DNA of 36,152 nucleotides from Ophiosphaerella korrae. Taxonomy: Eukaryota; Ascomycota; Dothideomycetes; Pleosporales; Phaeosphaeriaceae. The DNA lies in the NCBI GenBank assembly GCA_028456385.1, contig JALNQF010000391.1, positions 1 through 36,152 of the forward strand. Direction: 5' to 3'. The notes below the pieces were generated by a model. That model had not been told where the DNA came from and did not search any database. It worked only from the letters and a program-made list of their open reading frames with translations. Below are positions 32,601-36,152 of this stretch, piece after piece (positions within the stretch are counted from its first letter, which is position 1; every line of letters starts with the position of its first letter). The position numbers and the translations under genes were made by a program.

Positions 32601-34877
32601 CTATATTTCTATAAACTTCTTTAATATAAAGTTTCTCGTAGCTCTACTATTAATTATTAATCGTACTTTCTTTCCTTAGTATATACCTATTTTCGTAATA
32701 TATAGGCCTCTTATACCTTCTAGCCTTTCTTGCTTTAGTAATTTATTAAATTATCTATCTTTCTAGAGCTATAGGCCTACTTTAAATTTATGTTCTTTGT
32801 GTTTTAGACACTTATCGTATATACATTTATACTATAGTCCTCCTTAGACGTATTTCTTAGATAATTTTAGGCTAGGTCTTACTACTATATATCTGTCTTC
32901 TAGGGTTATTTCCTATCCTTAGATGTCTTCTACTATAATTGCTCTTATATAGTTATAGCCTCTTCTCCTTATAAGCTATACGTTGTTGTTTACTTTAGGG
33001 TTTCCATGTATAATATAATTCTTGTCTAAGTATAATATCTATAATACTTTAAAGTGTGCTAGATATTTTAGGTCTATTATTTTGTTATCCCCTTCCTAGT
33101 ATTTACTTCTACTAGGTGTATCTATTGTTAAGATGTAGTATACTACTAGTATTTTTAGTGTATAGGTTTTGTTAATCTATTACGTCTCTCTTACAAGGTA
33201 TTACTATTCTTTTTGTATAGGCATTCTTCCTACTATAACTATGTGTTGCTTTATCTATTCTTAAAATAGTATAAACTTTATTTCTTTAGGATTGCGTTCT
33301 TTCTAGTCTTCGTACGCTTCCTCTATACTTATAACTAGTAAGTATTTCTAAACAAACTTCTATTCTTTATCTTATTCCTCTATATCTATTATAGTACGGC
33401 TGTTATAACTATGTATTGTTAGCTAGGTATATTCTATATCTCTTATACTAACTTGTCTCTCGCTTCCTTGTAGTCCTTTAGAGAGAGCTATAGTAGTCTC
33501 TTTATCTAGTGCTAGTCTATTAGCCTAGATTAATAGTACTAGGGGCTCTTCTCCTTCTAAATCTTCTATTAGTAGGTCTATTACTTAGGCTATATCTTTT
33601 AGCTAAGCTTTTGTTCTATCTTCCTTTATTACTACTACTCTGTATCTATACTTCTATAAGAACTATACTACTCCTTATTTACTAGAAAGATGTATATAGT
33701 AGTTGTCGTTATAATAAAAGGTCTAATAGAGTATTGTATATTGTACTTCTTTACTCCTAGCTACCTTCTCTTAAGGTTTAGCTTATACTTATAGTGCTTC
33801 CTTCTTCTTCTTAGTTGTTTTTAACTAAGTTTCTTTCTTTAGGTCTTTATTCTTGTAGTCTTTTGCAAAGTGTCCTAGTTTTCTATATTTATAATATACT
33901 ATATCCTTCTTTAACTTAGATCTACAATTCCTTGTATAGTAGCCTAGTTTACTATAGTTAAAGCACGTAAAGTCTTTGTTCTTTTTCTTCTTTCTATCCT
34001 TGTTAGCGTTAAGGACTATAGGGTCTCCCTTATTATAGTTCTAGGTGTAACCTCTATATTTGTTCTTCTTCTATTCTTAAAGATTATCGTTAATTTGTAT
34101 TACCTATTACTTTAGGGCTTTTAGTGTTTGTAGTTTCTCTATATATATTATCTCGTATTAGATTTTAGAGTTAAGTCCTTGTTTAAATCGTAATATTAAG
34201 GCTAACTTATTCTATTCTATATTTTATAATAGTTATTCAAACTATAATATGTACTTTAGAATACTTTAATTCTATATAAGCTTTTCTAGTTACTCTTTAG
34301 CTTATTAGGTAATATCCGTGTCCTTAAATGCTGCTCTTATTCGTTTAGTAAAGTATTTGTAACTTCTAAAGATAGCTCTAGTTTCGTCTTTTTGTATTAT
34401 TAGAGAGTGTGTCGTGTAATCTATCTAATAAGGTTCGTACTATCTTATTACGTCTTCCTCTAGGTATAGTCTAATGTATATTACCTTCTTTTCTTCTGTG
34501 TTAAAGTGTAGTACTTGTACATCTATCTAGAGTTATGCTAATACAATAAAGGGTCTTAGTTTTTCCTTTATTCTATTAAACTTCTTAAGTATAGGTATCT
34601 TTAGTAGTTTCTTTGTCGCGCTTATCTCTAGGCGTTGCGTAATTAGTTCTATCTAGTTTTATCCTTTAATAATAGCTTTAATTTGTACTTTGTTCTATTT
34701 TGTATAATCTTATAGTTCCTTGTTCTATATTTCTAAGGCGTCGATTACTATCTTTATATCTTCTTTTTTAGAGATTAGGTCGTTTATGTAGTTCTTAACG
34801 TCTCTCTATACTATATTGTCTAACTTATAACTACTTAGAGGTGCTTTACCTCCTTTTTTAGTTAAACTTTCTACTAT

Positions 34878-34938
34878 CGTGTTAGCTAGACTGCGCGCTA
34901 CTTACGCTTCGCTTCTTGCAATAACTAAATTAGCAAGG
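34878..34938 (-). other. GypB copy E leader next to the 5' LTR
   Basis: About 60 bp between the 5' LTR and the gag start. The first 21 bp match the copy B leader (23496-23516). No TGG-type tRNA primer site is evident at the LTR edge, so the primer is unknown. Self-priming, as known in Tf1-like elements, is possible but not shown. Confidence 0.55.
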
Positions 34939-35368
34939 TATAATAGGCCTCCTATTGTTAACTACAGGTACCTATCTTAAAGGGGGTTAGTAGATTACAA
35001 GGTAATAGTAAAAGCTTAAGGGTAATCTATAATAACTATAAATAATAGAAGATGTTTTGTAACTATCTTGTATTAGCGTTCCGTAGTTAAAGGATTAAAT
35101 TGCTAATACTATCCTAATAATGCGCATTGCTAATAACTATATACTTACTATAATCTATAATCTATATTTGCTAAGATTAACAGATTATAGATTAGCTTAA
35201 TCTGTAATCTACTACTGCTAAGAGTCTATAGATTATAGATTACTCTAGGTGTCCTAATTATGCGTGGTTTCCTAATCAAGGTCGTTACCCCGCTCGTCCC
35301 ATACTTCGTCAGCGCCTAGACTAGGACTAATTAGTTCTATCTCGATTTCTTCTGTTACGCCTGTAACA
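34939..35368 (-). repeat. GypB copy E 5' LTR, 430 bp
   Basis: From TATAATAGGCCTCC to ACGCCTGTAACA. It is better preserved than the 3' LTR, keeping CpA and TpG such as CCCATACTTCGTCAGCGCC. Same internal hairpin-forming words at 35155-35245. Confidence 0.93.
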
Positions 35369-36075
35369 ATAGAACTATACTAGTAGCGTTTACTTTTTCT
35401 TATAAGTTTAGTCTCTTGCTAAGGGCGTCTATAAATTAGTTATCTTTTTTTTTTATATATATAATTTCTAAGTTAAAAGTTAATAGAAATTCCTACTATC
35501 TTATATAGCGTTATAATAAGTCTTTATTTAGTATAAATCTTATAAGATTCTTATAGTTTATATAGACCTTTGTCTTATATTTTACTCTTTATAAATATAC
35601 TCTTTATTACTTAAATACTTTATAGATTACTAGTATTTCTTTATTATAGATTAAGTAGTTAAGCTCTACTATCTTTATTTTCTTAGAGAAGTATTTAACT
35701 AAGTATTCTTTTTTAGTTTCTAGGTCTTCTTGTATTAGTGCTATTCTATAGACTAAATTAGATACGTCTATTTTTACTATTACTAGTAGGTCTAGGTTAT
35801 ATATTCTAATAACTAGGTTTTCTATAAACTTTCTTTTAATTTTATTAAATACTTTATTGTATTCCTTTCTCTATTAAAATAGCGTATCTTTTTTTATAAG
35901 TTTTATTATTAGTTCTATATTTTTAGACTATCTTACTATTAACTTCCTATAGAAGTTTACTAGCCTATAAAATTATTATACTTCTTTTAAGTTCTTTAGT
36001 ATTAGTTATTTATTAATTAACTTAATCTTTTCTAAGTTAATCTTAATTTTTCCTAGTTCTATAATAAATCCTAGG
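35369..36075 (-). pseudogene. GypB copy C: RNase H and RT part of pol
   Basis: Continuation of copy C to the right of copy E, aligned with 30896-31600 of E at high identity. It covers RNase H (near 35740-35775, matching the KTDVSN region) and runs toward RT; the RT catalytic motif is beyond the break. It lacks nearly all CpA and most TpG, in contrast to the same stretch in copy E. It is cut at 36075 by the second GypC; CTAGG (36071-36075) should be half of that target duplication. Confidence 0.87.
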
Positions 36076-36152
36076 TGTAAGGGAGTTATCCCTTATATCT
36101 CTTATTTTCGCACTAATATTAGTAAGTTTACAACTTACTAATATTGCAAACT
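36076..36152 (+). repeat. Start of a second GypC LTR, truncated by the window end
   Basis: Starts TGTAAGGGAGTTATCCC and matches the reversed sequence 7610-7535 of the first GypC. It has one ATTAGTAAG/CTTACTAAT palindrome and retains CpA (CGCACTAATA, TTTACAACTT, GCAAACT), so it is much less mutated than the first copy. Whether it is a full element or a solo LTR cannot be seen here. Confidence 0.85.

Larger units (their letters stand above)
28776..34877 (-). pseudogene. GypB copy E gag-pol, single reading frame of about 2,030 codons
   Basis: One frame can be followed without a shift from a lost start (ATA at 34877-34875, probably once ATG) to the polypurine tract. Gag: FRSYKYFTKRIRAAF near 34380-34335; zinc knuckles CFNYSKLGYYTRNC (about 33965-33922) and YKYRKLGHFAKDY (about 33900-33856). 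Protease: INSRATRNFI near 32665-32636, active Asp now Asn. RT: GISNKRPCVDFRKTNAI near 32062-32012 and FVYLDDILIF near 31751-31722, catalytic YLDD intact. RNase H: KTDVSNLVYRIAL near 31303-31265. Integrase: CIEC at about 30580-30570; catalytic Asp near 30477 (IDFITKLPKS), Asp near 30275 (IIDRDVRFI), Glu near 30149 (VEQYLRYYL). Chromodomain 29470-29625. Then a C-terminal extension. Stops are TAG/TAA at Trp/Gln positions. Confidence 0.9.
28332..35368 (-). mobile_element. GypB copy E: complete Ty3/gypsy chromovirus, 7037 bp, TSD ATAGA
   Basis: Two 430-bp LTRs (28332-28761 and 34939-35368) enclose gag-pol in one frame. ATAGA flanks both sides (28327-28331 and 35369-35373), and the flanking host (copy C) is colinear with this element's own pol near 30896. 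It has inserted into a member of its own family. The polypurine tract is seen on the plus strand as CTATCTCCCCCTCT at 28762-28775. RIP is strongly uneven between strands in the internal part (see findings). Not autonomous now: many TAA/TAG and a changed protease motif. Confidence 0.95.
24949..36152 (-). mobile_element. GypB copy C: host element carrying four later insertions
   Basis: A minus-strand GypB whose pieces are 24949-26235, 26501-27421, 27972-28331 and 35369-36075. Aligned to copy E, these pieces run in order from the 3' LTR into RT/RNase H with no missing sequence beyond the target duplications. Intruders are the TRIM solo LTR, the copia solo LTR, full copy E, and the second GypC, which continues past the window end. 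Its 5' LTR and gag lie to the right of the window. It is much more degraded than copy E, so it was mutated before E arrived. Confidence 0.88.

Noticed and set aside
1..36152. Bacterial, viral or organellar origin because of high AT content
   Set aside because: Ty3 and copia elements with 5-bp duplications and CpA-directed mutation identify a filamentous fungal nuclear genome; no organellar or prokaryotic gene is seen.

Overview
This window is retrotransposon wreckage from a filamentous ascomycete (Pezizomycotina-type) genome, not ordinary gene space. I found no host gene, tRNA, rRNA, CRISPR array or bacterial feature. CpA and TpG are almost absent, TpA is very common, and CpG is retained. The first 60 bases hold 12 TpA and no CpA or TpG. 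Coding frames are broken by TAG/TAA mainly where Gln or Trp codons are expected, and Asp often reads Asn at catalytic sites. That is the signature of repeat-induced point mutation (RIP). All element names below are my own working labels.

Five LTR families are present. GypA is a Ty3/gypsy chromovirus, complete at 10304-17005 with 281-bp LTRs and TSD ATAGT. GypB is a second chromovirus family. Its best copy, E, lies at 28332-35368 (minus, 430-bp LTRs, TSD ATAGA), and there are five further pieces. GypC is a third gypsy family: 1-7610 (minus) and the first 77 bp of another copy at 36076-36152 (plus). Copia is a Ty1/copia family: a 3' half at 7611-10090 (plus), a probable 5' half on the minus strand (10091-10303, 17006-17967, 18729-20030), and a solo LTR at 27422-27971. 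TRIM is a 761-bp element with two 265-bp LTRs and a 231-bp interior (17968-18728), plus a solo LTR at 26236-26500.

LTR ends, 5-bp target duplications and empty-site comparison with paralogous copies let the nesting be read. The root is the gag of a GypB copy (A: 21220-22450 and 22913-23000). To the left, GypB copy D sits in A. A minus copia sits in D. That copia holds GypA, TRIM and, by inference, the plus copia, and the plus copia holds GypC. To the right, A holds a GypB solo LTR and GypB copy B. B holds GypB copy C (minus). C holds the TRIM solo LTR, the copia solo LTR, GypB copy E and the second GypC. RIP severity broadly follows this order: hosts are heavily mutated and later insertions mildly.

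No element looks autonomous now. Copy E is the best preserved. It has one continuous gag-pol frame, an intact YLDD reverse transcriptase motif, the three integrase D-D-E positions, a C-terminal chromodomain and a C-terminal extension up to the polypurine tract. It still carries many stops, and its protease motif is altered.
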